Below are positions 50,460 to 59,299 of a stretch of DNA of 64,000 bases, piece after piece (the stretch's first letter is position 1; every line of letters starts with the position of its first letter). The DNA is from Streptomyces sp. NRRL S-1022 (lineage in GTDB: Bacteria > Actinomycetota > Actinomycetes > Streptomycetales > Streptomycetaceae), in NCBI RefSeq assembly GCF_000720135.1, contig NZ_JOIU01000014.1, positions 1 through 64,000 of the forward strand. Direction: 5' to 3'. The notes under the pieces are model-generated. The model had not been told where the DNA came from and ran no database searches. It was given only the letters and a program-made list of their open reading frames with translations. Made by a program: the position numbers and the translations under genes.

Positions 50460-51077
50460 TCAGCCGGCTGCGGGCCCGGACACGCGCCGGTGTACGCCAC
50501 GCCCGAGCCGCCGCCCCAGCAGCAGCCAACCCAGCAGCGCCCCGGTCGTGTTGAGGATCACGTCGTCGATGTCGAAGGCCCGTCCGGTGACCAGCGCGCC
50601 CTGTACCAGCTCCACCATCAGCATCACCAGGGCCGTCAGCGCCGTCACCCGCGCCGCTCCCCGGGCCCGCGGCGCGAGCACGGGCACCAGCACCCCGAAC
50701 GGCACGCCGAGCAGTATGTTCCCGCCGAGCTGGCGGAGCGCGTCCCGCAGCGGAGCGTGCTCCAGATAGGCCCTGAGCGAGCGGCCCGGGTGCAGGTTGC
50801 TGTGTGTCAGCGGCACCGAGGCGGGCGACGGCTGGAGCGTGATCCGGGCCAGGACGACGGCGAACGCCACCATCAACGCGAACGCCACCAGCACGGCGAG
50901 GAGCCGCAGGGGGAGCGGCAGCGCGTGCCGCGGCGGGCCCGGGGGCCGCGCCGGCTGCTCCTTGTCGTCCGGGCGGTCGTCCGGACGGTCCTCCGCTCGG
51001 TCGTCCGGTCGGTCGTCCGGGCGTCGGTTACGGGCGGCGCGCAGCACCTCCGGCAGCCGTGGGACGGTACGGGCCAT
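50460..51077 (-). CDS. VanZ-like membrane protein
   Basis: 205 residues. A charged N-terminus with imperfect RPDD repeats (about 18-38) precedes four hydrophobic segments: PLRLLAVLVAFALMVAFAVVLA, LGGNILLGVPFGVLVPVLA, VTALTALVMLMVELVQGAL and DDVILNTTGALLGWLLLG. NxxxFxPxG-like GGNILLGVPFG and DIDDVILNTTGALLG are hallmarks of the VanZ family, linked to teicoplanin resistance in some species but mostly of unknown role. It lies upstream of the GH16 gene on the same strand. Confidence 0.85.
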   Translation of the reverse strand: MARTVPRLPEVLRAARNRRPDDRPDDRAEDRPDDRPDDKEQPARPPGPPRHALPLPLRLLAVLVAFALMVAFAVVLARITLQPSPASVPLTHSNLHPGRSLRAYLEHAPLRDALRQLGGNILLGVPFGVLVPVLAPRARGAARVTALTALVMLMVELVQGALVTGRAFDIDDVILNTTGALLGWLLLGRRLGRGVHRRVSGPAAG

Positions 51078-51306
51078 GCGGTCCTCCAGTCGTCAACGTG
51101 CGGGCTCCGACCGTCGGTTACCCGCGCCGCGGCCCGGGATGCCACCGCCCGGCGGCGGCCCGTGGTTTTCGTTCACGCCTCCGGGGCACTCCGGGTGCGG
51201 ACCCGCGCGCCGCCGCTCCCGCCCGGGTCCGGCGGTGCTTGGATGCCTCCAGCGGCATTCCGGATGGACCGCTGCATTCCGGGCAAAGAGGCCGAGGAGG
51301 CGCTGC

Positions 51307-51501
51307 ATGACCCGTCGTACGGCCGCCCGCGCGCTCCTCCTCGGAGCGGGTGAACTCCTCGTCTGGTGGGCGGCGCTGGCGCTGCTGTGGCTGGTGCTCA
51401 TCACGACCGTCGACACGCTCGAACGGATCGTCGGCGCGAGCTGCGCCGCCGTCGGCGCGCTACTGGCCCGGGCCGGCCGGCGGGCGGTGACCTGGCGGTG
51501 A
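51307..51501 (+). CDS. Short MrpE-like subunit
   Basis: 64 residues from the ATG at 51307 with GAGGAGG upstream. Two hydrophobic helices (LLLGAGELLVWWAALALLWLVLIT and ERIVGASCAAVGALLARAGRR) match the core of Na+/H+ antiporter subunit E, which is normally about 160 residues. It opens a six-gene run of overlapping membrane genes and is joined to the next by GTGA. The short form resembles the MrpE-like subunits of archaeal membrane-bound hydrogenases. Confidence 0.6.
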   Translation: MTRRTAARALLLGAGELLVWWAALALLWLVLITTVDTLERIVGASCAAVGALLARAGRRAVTWR

Positions 51502-51944
51502 ACGGCTGGATCCTGGCGGCGACCGTCGACCTGGGCGGGGGAGGCGCGGCCGCCCTGTGGGGCGTGGCCACCGGCCCGCCGGCCCGCCGGTTGACCGCCC
51601 AGAACCTGACCACCTCCGTCGTCTGCCCGGCCCTGCTGCTCCTCGCCCAGGGCTACGGCCGCCCGGCCTACGTCGACCTCGCCCTGCTGCTCGCCCTGCT
51701 CGGCCCGGTCGGCACGCTCGTCTTCGCCCGCCTGCTCTCCGACGAACCGGGCCGCCCGAGCGCCTGGGGCCTGACCTGGGCCGCCGCCGGACTGGGCGCG
51801 GCCGTCGTCGTCGTGCTGTGCGTGGCCGGCGGACCGGGCCGGTCCATGGTGAAGCTGCTGCTGATCGGCACCCTGCTGATCGGCGGCAACGTCGTCGCCT
51901 CACGGGCCTTGGCGGGCGGCTTCCGGGGGGTCCGGGGTGGCTGA
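51498..51944 (+). CDS. MrpF-like protein with MrpG-like C-terminus
   Basis: 148 residues from the GTG at 51498. Residues 1-80 resemble MrpF (GPPARRLTAQNLTTSVVCPALLLLA, YVDLALLLALLGPVGTLVFARLL). The C-terminal 45 residues (VKLLLIGTLLIGGNVVASRALAGGFR) resemble the end of MrpG. The N-terminal helices of MrpG are missing, so this looks like an F-G fusion with a shortened G. It overlaps the MrpE-like gene by four bases and precedes the DUF4040 gene by 78 bases. Confidence 0.6.
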   Translation: MNGWILAATVDLGGGGAAALWGVATGPPARRLTAQNLTTSVVCPALLLLAQGYGRPAYVDLALLLALLGPVGTLVFARLLSDEPGRPSAWGLTWAAAGLGAAVVVVLCVAGGPGRSMVKLLLIGTLLIGGNVVASRALAGGFRGVRGG

Positions 51945-52022
51945 CGGGATGCCGGGGCCGGGCGCGACGGGCGCGACGGGCGGGCCGGCGAGGGCGGCCG
52001 GGGTGGCGAGGGCGGGTGGCGC

Positions 52023-52283
52023 GTGTCCGATGCGGTGATCGTCGTCGTCCTGCTGCTCGTGGCCGCCTGCGCCACCGCCGCCGTGGTCCAGCGCGACCCC
52101 GCCCGCCAGGCACTGGTGCTGTCCGTCCTCGGGATGGTGCTGGCCGTGCTGTTCACGGTGCTCCAGGCCCCGGACGTCGGCCTGTCCCAGCTGGCCGTCG
52201 GCTCCGCCCTCACCCCGCTGCTGATCATGCTGTCGGTGCGCAAGGTCAGACGCCGGGGCCGGACCGGGCGGGAGCGGAAGTGA
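52023..52283 (+). CDS. DUF4040 (MbhD/MrpA-C-terminal-like) subunit
   Basis: 86 residues from the GTG at 52023. Two or three helices (AVIVVVLLLVAACATAAVVQ, ALVLSVLGMVLAVLFTVLQAPDVGLSQLAVGSALTPLLIMLSVRK) carry the QAPDVxLxQxAVG pattern of DUF4040, which is MbhD in membrane-bound hydrogenases and the C-terminal part of MrpA in Mrp antiporters. Here it is a separate gene, as in the Mbh order. The next gene begins in a GTGA overlap. Confidence 0.75.
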   Translation: MSDAVIVVVLLLVAACATAAVVQRDPARQALVLSVLGMVLAVLFTVLQAPDVGLSQLAVGSALTPLLIMLSVRKVRRRGRTGRERK

Positions 52284-53017
52284 ACCGGCTGCGGCGGTAC
52301 CTGCTGGCCGTCGGCGGCGCCGGCCTCGCCGCCCTGCTCGTCGCCGCCTGCTTCCGCCTGCCGGACTTCGGCGGCCCCCGGCACCCGTACGGTGACCGCG
52401 CCGTGCACGCCTCCCTGGCCCGGCACACCGCCAACACCATCGCCTCCGTCAACTTCGACCAGCGCGCCTACGACACCCTCGGCGAGATGAGCATCCTGTT
52501 CGCCGCCGTCCTCGGCTGCGTGGTGCTGCTGCGCCAGGCCCGCGACGAGCACCGGGCGCGGCCGGAACCCGCCGAGGTGGTCCGCCCGGTCCGCCGCTAC
52601 GCCCTGCTCGTGCTGCCCGTCGCCCTGGTCACCGGCCTGTACGTGATCGCCCACGGCCAGCTCAGCCCCGGCGGCGGCTTCCAGGGCGGGGTCGTCGCCG
52701 CGACCGCCCTGCACCTGCTCTACCTCGGCGCCGACTACGGCGCGCTGGAACGCGTCCGCCCGCTCGGCGTCTTCGAGACCACCGACTCCCTCGCGGTCTG
52801 CGCCTACCTCGTGCTGGGCGCCGCCGGAATCCTGGCCGGCACCGCGTTCCTGGCCAACACCCTGCTCCCGTACGGCACTTTCAACACCCTGTCCTCCGGT
52901 GGCACGGTCCCGCTGCTGAACGCGGCCGTCGGCATGGAGGTGGCCAGTGCGGTCGTCGCCCTGCTCGCCCACTTCCTCGACCAGGCCGTCGAGATCGAGG
53001 AGGAGCCCGCGAGGTGA
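52280..53017 (+). CDS. MrpB-like (MnhB) antiporter subunit
   Basis: 245 residues. The N-terminal part ([53 protein letters not shown]) corresponds to the extra MbhE-like segment, with the conserved [18 protein letters not shown] pattern. The MnhB domain follows: [43 protein letters not shown]. It is therefore an MbhE-MbhF-type fusion. GTGA overlaps join both neighbours. Confidence 0.85.
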   Translation: MNRLRRYLLAVGGAGLAALLVAACFRLPDFGGPRHPYGDRAVHASLARHTANTIASVNFDQRAYDTLGEMSILFAAVLGCVVLLRQARDEHRARPEPAEVVRPVRRYALLVLPVALVTGLYVIAHGQLSPGGGFQGGVVAATALHLLYLGADYGALERVRPLGVFETTDSLAVCAYLVLGAAGILAGTAFLANTLLPYGTFNTLSSGGTVPLLNAAVGMEVASAVVALLAHFLDQAVEIEEEPAR

Positions 53018-53373
53018 ACACCGCGATGCACGTCCTGCCCTACCTGGTCGCCGCCTACGTCTTCCTGACGGGCTGCTACGGCCTCGCCACCAGCCGGAAC
53101 CTGATCCACACCGTCGGCTGTCTCGCCGTCTGCCAGTCCGCCACCTACGTCCTGCTGCTGGCGGTCGGCTACCGCGACGGCGCCACCGCACCCGTCTTCT
53201 CCGACATCAGGCCCGGATCCCGGCCGGTCGTCGACCCGGTGGTGCAGGCCCTCACCCTCACCGACATCGTCGTCGGCGCCACCGTCACCGCACTGCTGCT
53301 CGCCCTCGTCCTGCAGATCGCCAAACGGCACGGCACCCTCGACCCCGACGAACTGCGGGAGCTGCGCGGCTGA
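53014..53373 (+). CDS. MrpC/NuoK-like antiporter subunit
   Basis: 119 residues from a GTG. Three hydrophobic helices include [47 protein letters not shown] and [37 protein letters not shown], the signature end of MrpC/NuoK proteins (DPLVQALVLTxIVI). It overlaps the MrpD-like gene by one base in TGATG. Confidence 0.88.
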   Translation: MNTAMHVLPYLVAAYVFLTGCYGLATSRNLIHTVGCLAVCQSATYVLLLAVGYRDGATAPVFSDIRPGSRPVVDPVVQALTLTDIVVGATVTALLLALVLQIAKRHGTLDPDELRELRG

Positions 53374-55139
53374 TGCACCACCTGATCCCGCTCCTGGTCG
53401 CGATCCCGCTGTTCGGCGCCGCCCTGCTGGCGGCCACGGGCCGCCGGCTGCCCCGCGTCGCGGCCGAGGTCGTCGGGTTCGCCGTTTCCGGTACCACGGC
53501 GGCCCTCGCGCTCGTGCTGCTGCTGAACTCGGCGCCGCCCATGGTGGAGTGGGCCGGCGGCTGGCTGCCCGTCGACGGCGAGAGCGTCGGCATCCTGGTC
53601 GTCGGGGACGGTCCGGCGCTCGGCATGGCCGCGCTGGCCTCGCTGCTGACCCTCGCCGCCCTCGCCTACTCCTGGCGCTACTTCGACGAGCCGCCACGGG
53701 AGCGCACCGGCTCCTTCACCGCGCTGATGCTGGTCTTCCAGGGCGCCATGTGCGGATTCGCCGTGGCCGGCGACCTGTTCAACGCGTTCGTGTTCTTCGA
53801 GCTGATGAGCGTGGTGGCGTACGCCCTGACCGGCTACCGCATCGACGAGGCGAAGGCCGTCCAGGGCGCCCTGACGTTCGGGGTCGTCAACTCCCTCGGC
53901 GCGTACGCCATGCTGATGGGCATCGCCCTGCTGTACGCCCGTACCGGCGAACTGGCCATGGCCAAGATCGGCCGCGGGCTCGACGCCGCCGCCGGGCAGG
54001 GCGGCCCGGACGCGCTGGTCCTCGCCTCCTTCGTGCTGGTACTGACCGGCCTGCTGGTGAAGGCGGCGGCCGTGCCCTTCCACTTCTGGCTCCCCGACGC
54101 GCACGCCGTCGCCCCCACCCCGGTCTGCATGCTGCTGTCCGGCGTCATGGTCGAACTCGGCACCTACGGCGTGTGGCGGGTGTACGGCACCGTCTTCGCC
54201 GGACCCGGCGGCATCCCCGCCGCCGACCTGACCCGGGCCCTGGTGACGCTCGGTGCCCTCACGGCCGTGACCGGCGCCGTCATGTGCTGGTACCAGCGGC
54301 ACATCAAACGCCTCCTCGCCTGCTCCACCGTCTCGCACACCGGCCTGTTCCTCGTCGGGATCGGCGTCCTCACCCCCGAGGGCGACGACGGCGTGGCCCT
54401 GTACATCCTCGGCCACGCCGGGGTGAAGGCCGCGCTGTTCGCCTGCGCGGGCGTCCTGCTGGACCGGTTCGGCAGCGTCGACGAGCACGCGCTGCACGGC
54501 AGGGCCCGGCAACTGCGCGCCACCGGGGTGATGTTCGCCGTCGGCGCCGTGGGCCTGGCCGGCCTGCCGCCGTTCGGTACGGCGCTGGGCAAGGCGGTCG
54601 CCGAGGAGGCGGTCGGCGGCCCGCTCACCGTGGTGTTCGTGGTGGCCTCCGCGATCACCGGGGGCGCGGTCCTGCGGGTCACCGGCCGCGTCTTCCTGGG
54701 CCTCGGGCCGCGCCCCGAGGACGCCGAATACGAGACCAGCGGCTCCGACGAGGAACCGGAGACGCCCGGCCTGCTGCGCCGGATCCCGGACACCATGACG
54801 GCCGTGCCCGCCGTGCTGCTCGCCACCGCCCTCGCCGTCGGGGTGGTCCCCGGCTTCGGTGAAGTGGTGGCCCGCTCCGTCAACGAGGCCGGCTCCGGCG
54901 GCGCGCACGCCTCGGTGCACTGGACCGCGCACGGCGTGCTGCTGGGCCTGGCCTCCACCGTGCCGGCCGTGGCACTGGCCGGCCTCGCCGTCACCCGTCC
55001 CCGCTGGGTGGCCGCGCCCGGCTGGGCCGCGCCCCTCAGGCGTCTGCAGTCCGGGCACGTCGGCGACTACGTGGCCTGGCTCCTGGTGGGCGCGACCGTC
55101 CTCGGGGCGCTGGCCCTGCCGGGAGTACTGGGTGGCTGA
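53373..55139 (+). CDS. MrpD/NuoN-like antiporter subunit
   Basis: 588 residues with about 14 hydrophobic helices. The proton-antiporter family is evident from [22 protein letters not shown] with the conserved Glu, the amphipathic [44 protein letters not shown] and [25 protein letters not shown]. It is the only large antiporter-type subunit in the run, so this would be the ion-translocating core. It ends one base before the convergent DUF4230 gene. Confidence 0.93.
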   Translation: MHHLIPLLVAIPLFGAALLAATGRRLPRVAAEVVGFAVSGTTAALALVLLLNSAPPMVEWAGGWLPVDGESVGILVVGDGPALGMAALASLLTLAALAYSWRYFDEPPRERTGSFTALMLVFQGAMCGFAVAGDLFNAFVFFELMSVVAYALTGYRIDEAKAVQGALTFGVVNSLGAYAMLMGIALLYARTGELAMAKIGRGLDAAAGQGGPDALVLASFVLVLTGLLVKAAAVPFHFWLPDAHAVAPTPVCMLLSGVMVELGTYGVWRVYGTVFAGPGGIPAADLTRALVTLGALTAVTGAVMCWYQRHIKRLLACSTVSHTGLFLVGIGVLTPEGDDGVALYILGHAGVKAALFACAGVLLDRFGSVDEHALHGRARQLRATGVMFAVGAVGLAGLPPFGTALGKAVAEEAVGGPLTVVFVVASAITGGAVLRVTGRVFLGLGPRPEDAEYETSGSDEEPETPGLLRRIPDTMTAVPAVLLATALAVGVVPGFGEVVARSVNEAGSGGAHASVHWTAHGVLLGLASTVPAVALAGLAVTRPRWVAAPGWAAPLRRLQSGHVGDYVAWLLVGATVLGALALPGVLGG

Positions 55140-55790
55140 TCAGGTCCCGTAGGTGATGTGCACCTCCTTGAAGCCGAGCGAGCGCAGCAGGCCCTGGAGC
55201 ATGCCGGTGGTGTTGCTCTCCGCCCGGGCGGTCAGCCCGCTGTGCCTGGCCGCCTCGCCGATGTGCCGCACGGCGAGCTTCTGCACGGCCTGCTCGCTGT
55301 TGGGGTTGTCCGAGAACAGGTCGCCGATCCGGTCCAGCAGGCCACGCTGCTTGGACACGGCGTAGGAGTGGTCGGGGTCCAGGGCCGGTTTGCCGAGCCG
55401 CGCGTGCGGCAGCCGGATCGTGGCCGACGTACGGTCCTTGTCGACCCGGACGTCCTGCTCGTCCACCCCGCCGAGGTCGACGTAGGCGTCCACGGTGCCC
55501 GCGCCGACGTACAGGGTGCGGCTGCCGTGCAGGGCGTCGGGCAGGAACCTGGCGTCCTTCTCCAGGTCCACGACGACCTGGAAGTTGCCCGAGGCCGCGT
55601 CGTAACGGCTCATGTCCTGGATGGATTTGAGCAGGGCGGGCCCGGAGCGGTCATCGGTGTCGGTGCCGAACAGGTCCTTGATGCCCGGCAGTACGGCCAG
55701 CCGGATGCCGGCGAACAGGACGGCGAGCACCAGCACCAGCGCCGCCACGGCCTTGGCCCAGCCGGGCAGGCGTCTCACGGAAGTCGTCAT
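55140..55790 (-). CDS. DUF4230 family membrane-anchored protein
   Basis: 216 residues from the ATG at 55790 with GGAGGA upstream. One N-terminal helix (AVAALVLVLAVLFAGIRLAVLPG) anchors an extracellular domain with LLKSIQDMSRYDAASGNFQVVVDLEKDARFLPDALHGSRTLYVGAGTVDAYVDLG, the core of DUF4230. The function of the family is unknown. It lies downstream of the STAS gene on the same strand and abuts mrpD tail to tail with no spacer. Confidence 0.88.
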   Translation of the reverse strand: MTTSVRRLPGWAKAVAALVLVLAVLFAGIRLAVLPGIKDLFGTDTDDRSGPALLKSIQDMSRYDAASGNFQVVVDLEKDARFLPDALHGSRTLYVGAGTVDAYVDLGGVDEQDVRVDKDRTSATIRLPHARLGKPALDPDHSYAVSKQRGLLDRIGDLFSDNPNSEQAVQKLAVRHIGEAARHSGLTARAESNTTGMLQGLLRSLGFKEVHITYGT

Positions 55791-55924
55791 CGTGACGGTC
55801 CTCCTTCCTGCCGACCGGATGCCCCCGAACTCCCCGCGCAAGACAGGCTTTCCGGAAGAGGGACCGGCCGGCCGGCGCGACCCCGACGGCCCGGCCCGCT
55901 ACCGTCCGGCCGGAGCCGGCCCGC

Positions 55925-56305
55925 TCACAGGGAGCCGGACGCGGCCTCCGAGCGGGCCAGGGCCTCGTCCAGGCCGGGGTGCGGGGGCAGCAGCCGGGCC
56001 AGCCCGGTGACCCGGAACACCCGCAGGGTCAGCGGGTGCGTGCACACCAGGTGCAGTTGCCCGCCGCGCTCCAGCACCCGGGCGCGCGCCCGGTACAGCA
56101 GCCGCAGCCCGGAGCAGTCGAAGAACTCCACCGGCCGCAGGTCGATGACCAGCCGCAGGCCGGCCCGGCCGGTGACCCGGTCGAGGAAGGGGCCGATCTC
56201 CGCCGCCGAGACGATGTCGATCTCGCCCCGTAATTCCAGCACGATGTGCCCGCGGTCCTCGTACACGCTCAGCTGCCGGGTGAGAGGTACGGGTTCGTGT
56301 CGCAC
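55925..56305 (-). CDS. STAS-domain anti-anti-sigma factor
   Basis: 126 residues from the GTG at 56305, chosen for the GGGAGG upstream; an ATG at 56383 would add 26 residues. The STAS fold is shown by HIVLELRGEIDIVSAAEIGPFLDRV and the phosphorylatable Ser in VEFFDCSGLRLLYRARARV. Such SpoIIAA/BldG-like proteins bind anti-sigma kinases to free stress sigma factors. A GGGTAA motif 51 bases upstream on the same strand resembles the -10 of SigB-type promoters, though the matching -35 is weak. Confidence 0.9.
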   Translation of the reverse strand: MRHEPVPLTRQLSVYEDRGHIVLELRGEIDIVSAAEIGPFLDRVTGRAGLRLVIDLRPVEFFDCSGLRLLYRARARVLERGGQLHLVCTHPLTLRVFRVTGLARLLPPHPGLDEALARSEAASGSL

Positions 56306-56620
56306 CTCGGCCCCACCTCCCGCCCGCGCCCCGACGTCGCTTCCCGATCGCCAAGTTACCCTCGTTGGAGGGAATTTGAGCATGTTCGATTGACATATGT
56401 CTTCGAGTTTGTCGCGTGTGGCGGGTGGGAAGCGGGCGGGAAGTGAACGGGAAGCGGGCGCGGATCGCTCGGTCCACCGGCAGCACCAGCCCGCCGGCCG
56501 CCCGGCCGGCTCGTCCACGCCGGTCTCCCGCAGGAAGTCCGGCAGACCGGCTGAACGTTCCGGCCCGCTCCCGCGTCGGAGGACCGCACGACGGCAGGCG
56601 CACAGGAGAAGAGGGCGGGC
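56306..56620. other. Divergent intergenic region, AT-richer, no gene
   Basis: This 315-base gap separates the STAS gene (minus) from the lipoprotein gene (plus). It contains an AT-rich patch (56350-56415) with a perfect palindrome GACATATGTC at 56392-56401 and, on the minus strand, GGGTAA at 56361-56356. Promoters for both flanking genes probably lie here. The distal part is GC-rich with no supported frame. Confidence 0.45.
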
Positions 56621-57466
56621 ATGCGAAGAGGTCTCGTGGCCGTGGCGGTACTGACGGCGGTGGCGGTGGCGGGGTGCGACGACGGCCCGCGCCAGGACCT
56701 GGTGGTGAAGGGCACCCCGCCGGCGACCGCCTACAGCGGTCCGCTGTACGTCCCCACCGAGGAACCTGCCGGACACGGCCCCCGGGCGTTGCGCCTGGCC
56801 TCCGGTGCGGCCGGCCGGGCGCTGGAGTGCGACGGGGAGATCTTCGACGGCTCCGGACCCGACGGGTGGAGCACGTCCGACGGCGGCGCCACACCGGAGC
56901 AGGGACTGGCCCTCTACTTCGACATGGCCCAGCCGGACCTGCCCGACCACGGCTACCGCCTGGAGCGCGAGGAACCGGACCGGGTGCTGTACTCCTACGA
57001 CGTGGGCGGCCGTACGAAGGTGGCGGTCGTGGTCGCCAAGGACCAGAAGGACCGGCCCGGCTGGGGCCCGGAGACCGACGCCTCCTGCGATCCGGCCGAG
57101 CTCCCCGAGAGCTTCACGGCCACCGCGGGCCGGCAGATCTGGACCGACCGCGCCGGCCGCAGGGTTCCGGTGGCCCGGCTGCACAGCGCGCCGGGCCCGG
57201 AGCACTGCGGCTGGCAGTCCGCCGACTTCCTCGCCCTGGGCGACCGGACCTACGCCCGCGACCCCGACGGCGTGCTGGGCCGGGACGGGCTGCTCCGGGC
57301 GCCCTACCGCCACAGCGTCCGCATGCCCGCCGACGCGCGGGACACCGGATACCACCGCCGCGGCCGCCGGCTGTGGCTGACGGCCGACAAGGCGACGGCG
57401 TACGTCCGCACGGACCGCGGGGTGGAGGCGTGGCCGCTGGTCGAGGACGGCGTCGGCTGCGACTGA
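56621..57466 (+). CDS. Putative lipoprotein of unknown function
   Basis: 281 residues. A short signal peptide with the lipobox VAVAGC places Cys19 at the mature N-terminus. The rest is extracellular and rich in charged residues: AGRALECDGEIFDGSGPDGWSTSD, PEQGLALYFDMAQPDLPDHGYRL, RVLYSYDVGGRTKVAVVVAKD. Five further cysteines could form disulfides. It is a conserved Streptomyces lipoprotein type whose role I do not know. It is convergent with the amidohydrolase gene 15 bases away. Confidence 0.8.
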   Translation: MRRGLVAVAVLTAVAVAGCDDGPRQDLVVKGTPPATAYSGPLYVPTEEPAGHGPRALRLASGAAGRALECDGEIFDGSGPDGWSTSDGGATPEQGLALYFDMAQPDLPDHGYRLEREEPDRVLYSYDVGGRTKVAVVVAKDQKDRPGWGPETDASCDPAELPESFTATAGRQIWTDRAGRRVPVARLHSAPGPEHCGWQSADFLALGDRTYARDPDGVLGRDGLLRAPYRHSVRMPADARDTGYHRRGRRLWLTADKATAYVRTDRGVEAWPLVEDGVGCD

Positions 57467-57481
57467 CCGGTGCCCTGGTGC

Positions 57482-59107
57482 CTACTCCGCGGCGTACACG
57501 CACTCGCCCCCGACGTAGGTGAGCGCCACGGCCGTCTCCGCGATCGCCTCCGGCGGCCCGGCGAACGGGTCGCGGTTCAGCACCACCAGGTCGGCGAGCG
57601 CACCCACGGCCACCCGGCCGGTCCCGTCCAGGTGGTTCACGTACGCCGAACCGGCCGTGTACGCCGTCAACGCCTCGGCCAGGCTCAGCCGTTCGTCCGG
57701 CAGGAACACCGGTCCGGTGCCGCCCGGCTCGACCCGGTTCACCGCGACATGGATGCCCTGGAGCGGATCGGGGCTGCTCACCGGCCAGTCGCTGCCCGCC
57801 GCGAGCCGTGCCCCGGAGCGCAGCAGCGCCGCGAACGGATACTGCCGGGCGGCCCGTTCGGGCCCGAGGAACGGGATCGTCAGCTCGTCCATCTGCGGCT
57901 CGTGCGCGGCCCACAGCGGCTGGATGTTCGCGGTGGCGCCGAGCCGGGCGAACCGCGGCACGTCGTCGGGGTGCACGACCTGGAGGTGCGCGAGATGCGG
58001 CCGGGTGTCGTTCGGTCCGTTCGCGGCGCGGGCCGCCGCCACCGCGTCCAGCGCGTCGCGTACGGCCCGGTCGCCCAGCGCGTGGAAGTGGCACTGGAAA
58101 CCGAGGGCGTCCAGCTCGGTGACGTACCCGGGGAGCCGGGCGGGATCGATGAAGCTCTTGCCGCGGTTGGCGGTCCGGCAGCCGCACCGGTCCAGATAGG
58201 GGTCGAGCAGCGCCGCCGTGCCGTTCTCGGCGACGCCGTCCAGCATCAGCTTCACCGCGCCCGCCCGGAACCGCCCCCGGCTCAGCGCGGCGCGCTTCTC
58301 GGCGAGTTCGGGGATCTGCTCGGCCCCGCGCTCCCGGTCCCACCACAGCGCGCCCACGACCCGGGCGGTCAGCGTGCCGTCCTGCGCGGCGGTGAGGTAG
58401 GCCCCGGCCGGGTCGTCCATGCCGAGGAAGTCACCGACGAGCGCGTCCTGCCAGGCGGTGATGCCGAGCGCGTGCAGGTGCCGCTGGGCGTGCAGCAGCG
58501 CGGCCAGCCGGTCGGCGGGGGTGGCGGGCGGGGCCAGCCGGCCGACCAGCCGCATCGCGCCCTCCTGGAGGGTGCCGCCGGGCTCTTCGGAGGCGTTCCG
58601 CTCGATCCGTCCGTCGGCCGGGTCGGGGGTGTCCCGGCCGACCCCGGCCAGCTCCAGTGCCCGGCTGTTCACCCAGGCGCCGTGGTGGTCGCGGTTGGGC
58701 AGGTACACCGGCCGGTCCGGGACGGCCGCGTCCAGCAGTTCCTTCGTCGGCGTACCGCCCGCGAACGCCTCCATCGACCAGCCGCCGCCCAGGATCCACT
58801 CCCGCTCCGGGTGGGCCTCGGCGTAGGCGCGCACGGCGGCCACGGTCTCCTCGGCCGTCGTCGCCCCCGTCAGATCGCACCGGGACAGTTCGAGCCCGGC
58901 CGGTACCGGATGGACGTGCGCGTCCTGGAAACCGGGCAGCAGCAGCCGCCCGGCCAGGTCCACCACCTCCGTGCGCGGCCCCGCGAGCGCGCGCACCTCC
59001 GCGTGGCCGACGGCGGTGATCCGGTCGCCGGTGACGGCCACCGCGGTGGCGGTACGGCCCTCGGGGGTGAGGACGGGGCCACCGGTGAAGAGGAGGTCAG
59101 CGTGCAT
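57482..59107 (-). CDS. YtcJ-like amidohydrolase (Amidohydro_3)
   Basis: 541 residues from the ATG at 59107 with GGAAGG upstream. The metal-dependent barrel has LLLPGFQDAHVHPVPAGLELSRCDL with the HxH motif, ILGGGWSMEAFAGGTPTKELLD, NRDHHGAWVNSRALE, a central GFQCHFHALGDRAV, HLQVVHPDDVPRFARLG and GSDWPVSSPDP. Ends with LADLVVLNRDPF. Members hydrolyse amide or cyclic amide bonds in the cytoplasm. Substrate not assigned. Confidence 0.92.
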   Translation of the reverse strand: MHADLLFTGGPVLTPEGRTATAVAVTGDRITAVGHAEVRALAGPRTEVVDLAGRLLLPGFQDAHVHPVPAGLELSRCDLTGATTAEETVAAVRAYAEAHPEREWILGGGWSMEAFAGGTPTKELLDAAVPDRPVYLPNRDHHGAWVNSRALELAGVGRDTPDPADGRIERNASEEPGGTLQEGAMRLVGRLAPPATPADRLAALLHAQRHLHALGITAWQDALVGDFLGMDDPAGAYLTAAQDGTLTARVVGALWWDRERGAEQIPELAEKRAALSRGRFRAGAVKLMLDGVAENGTAALLDPYLDRCGCRTANRGKSFIDPARLPGYVTELDALGFQCHFHALGDRAVRDALDAVAAARAANGPNDTRPHLAHLQVVHPDDVPRFARLGATANIQPLWAAHEPQMDELTIPFLGPERAARQYPFAALLRSGARLAAGSDWPVSSPDPLQGIHVAVNRVEPGGTGPVFLPDERLSLAEALTAYTAGSAYVNHLDGTGRVAVGALADLVVLNRDPFAGPPEAIAETAVALTYVGGECVYAAE

Positions 59108-59299
59108 GGTGCCTTCCGGGTGGATCGGTCGGAGCGGGCGGACGGCTCCGGTGGATCCGCATCGTCCCAGTCCGCGCCAGGGAGGTCGTCCTCGGGGGGG
59201 CGTGGCGGGGCGAGCGGCGCGTCGGCACCGGCCAGCAGGGTCTGGCGGGGGCCGTTCACCGCTCCGACCACGACTCCTTCGGGGAGCAGGGGGGCCGGC

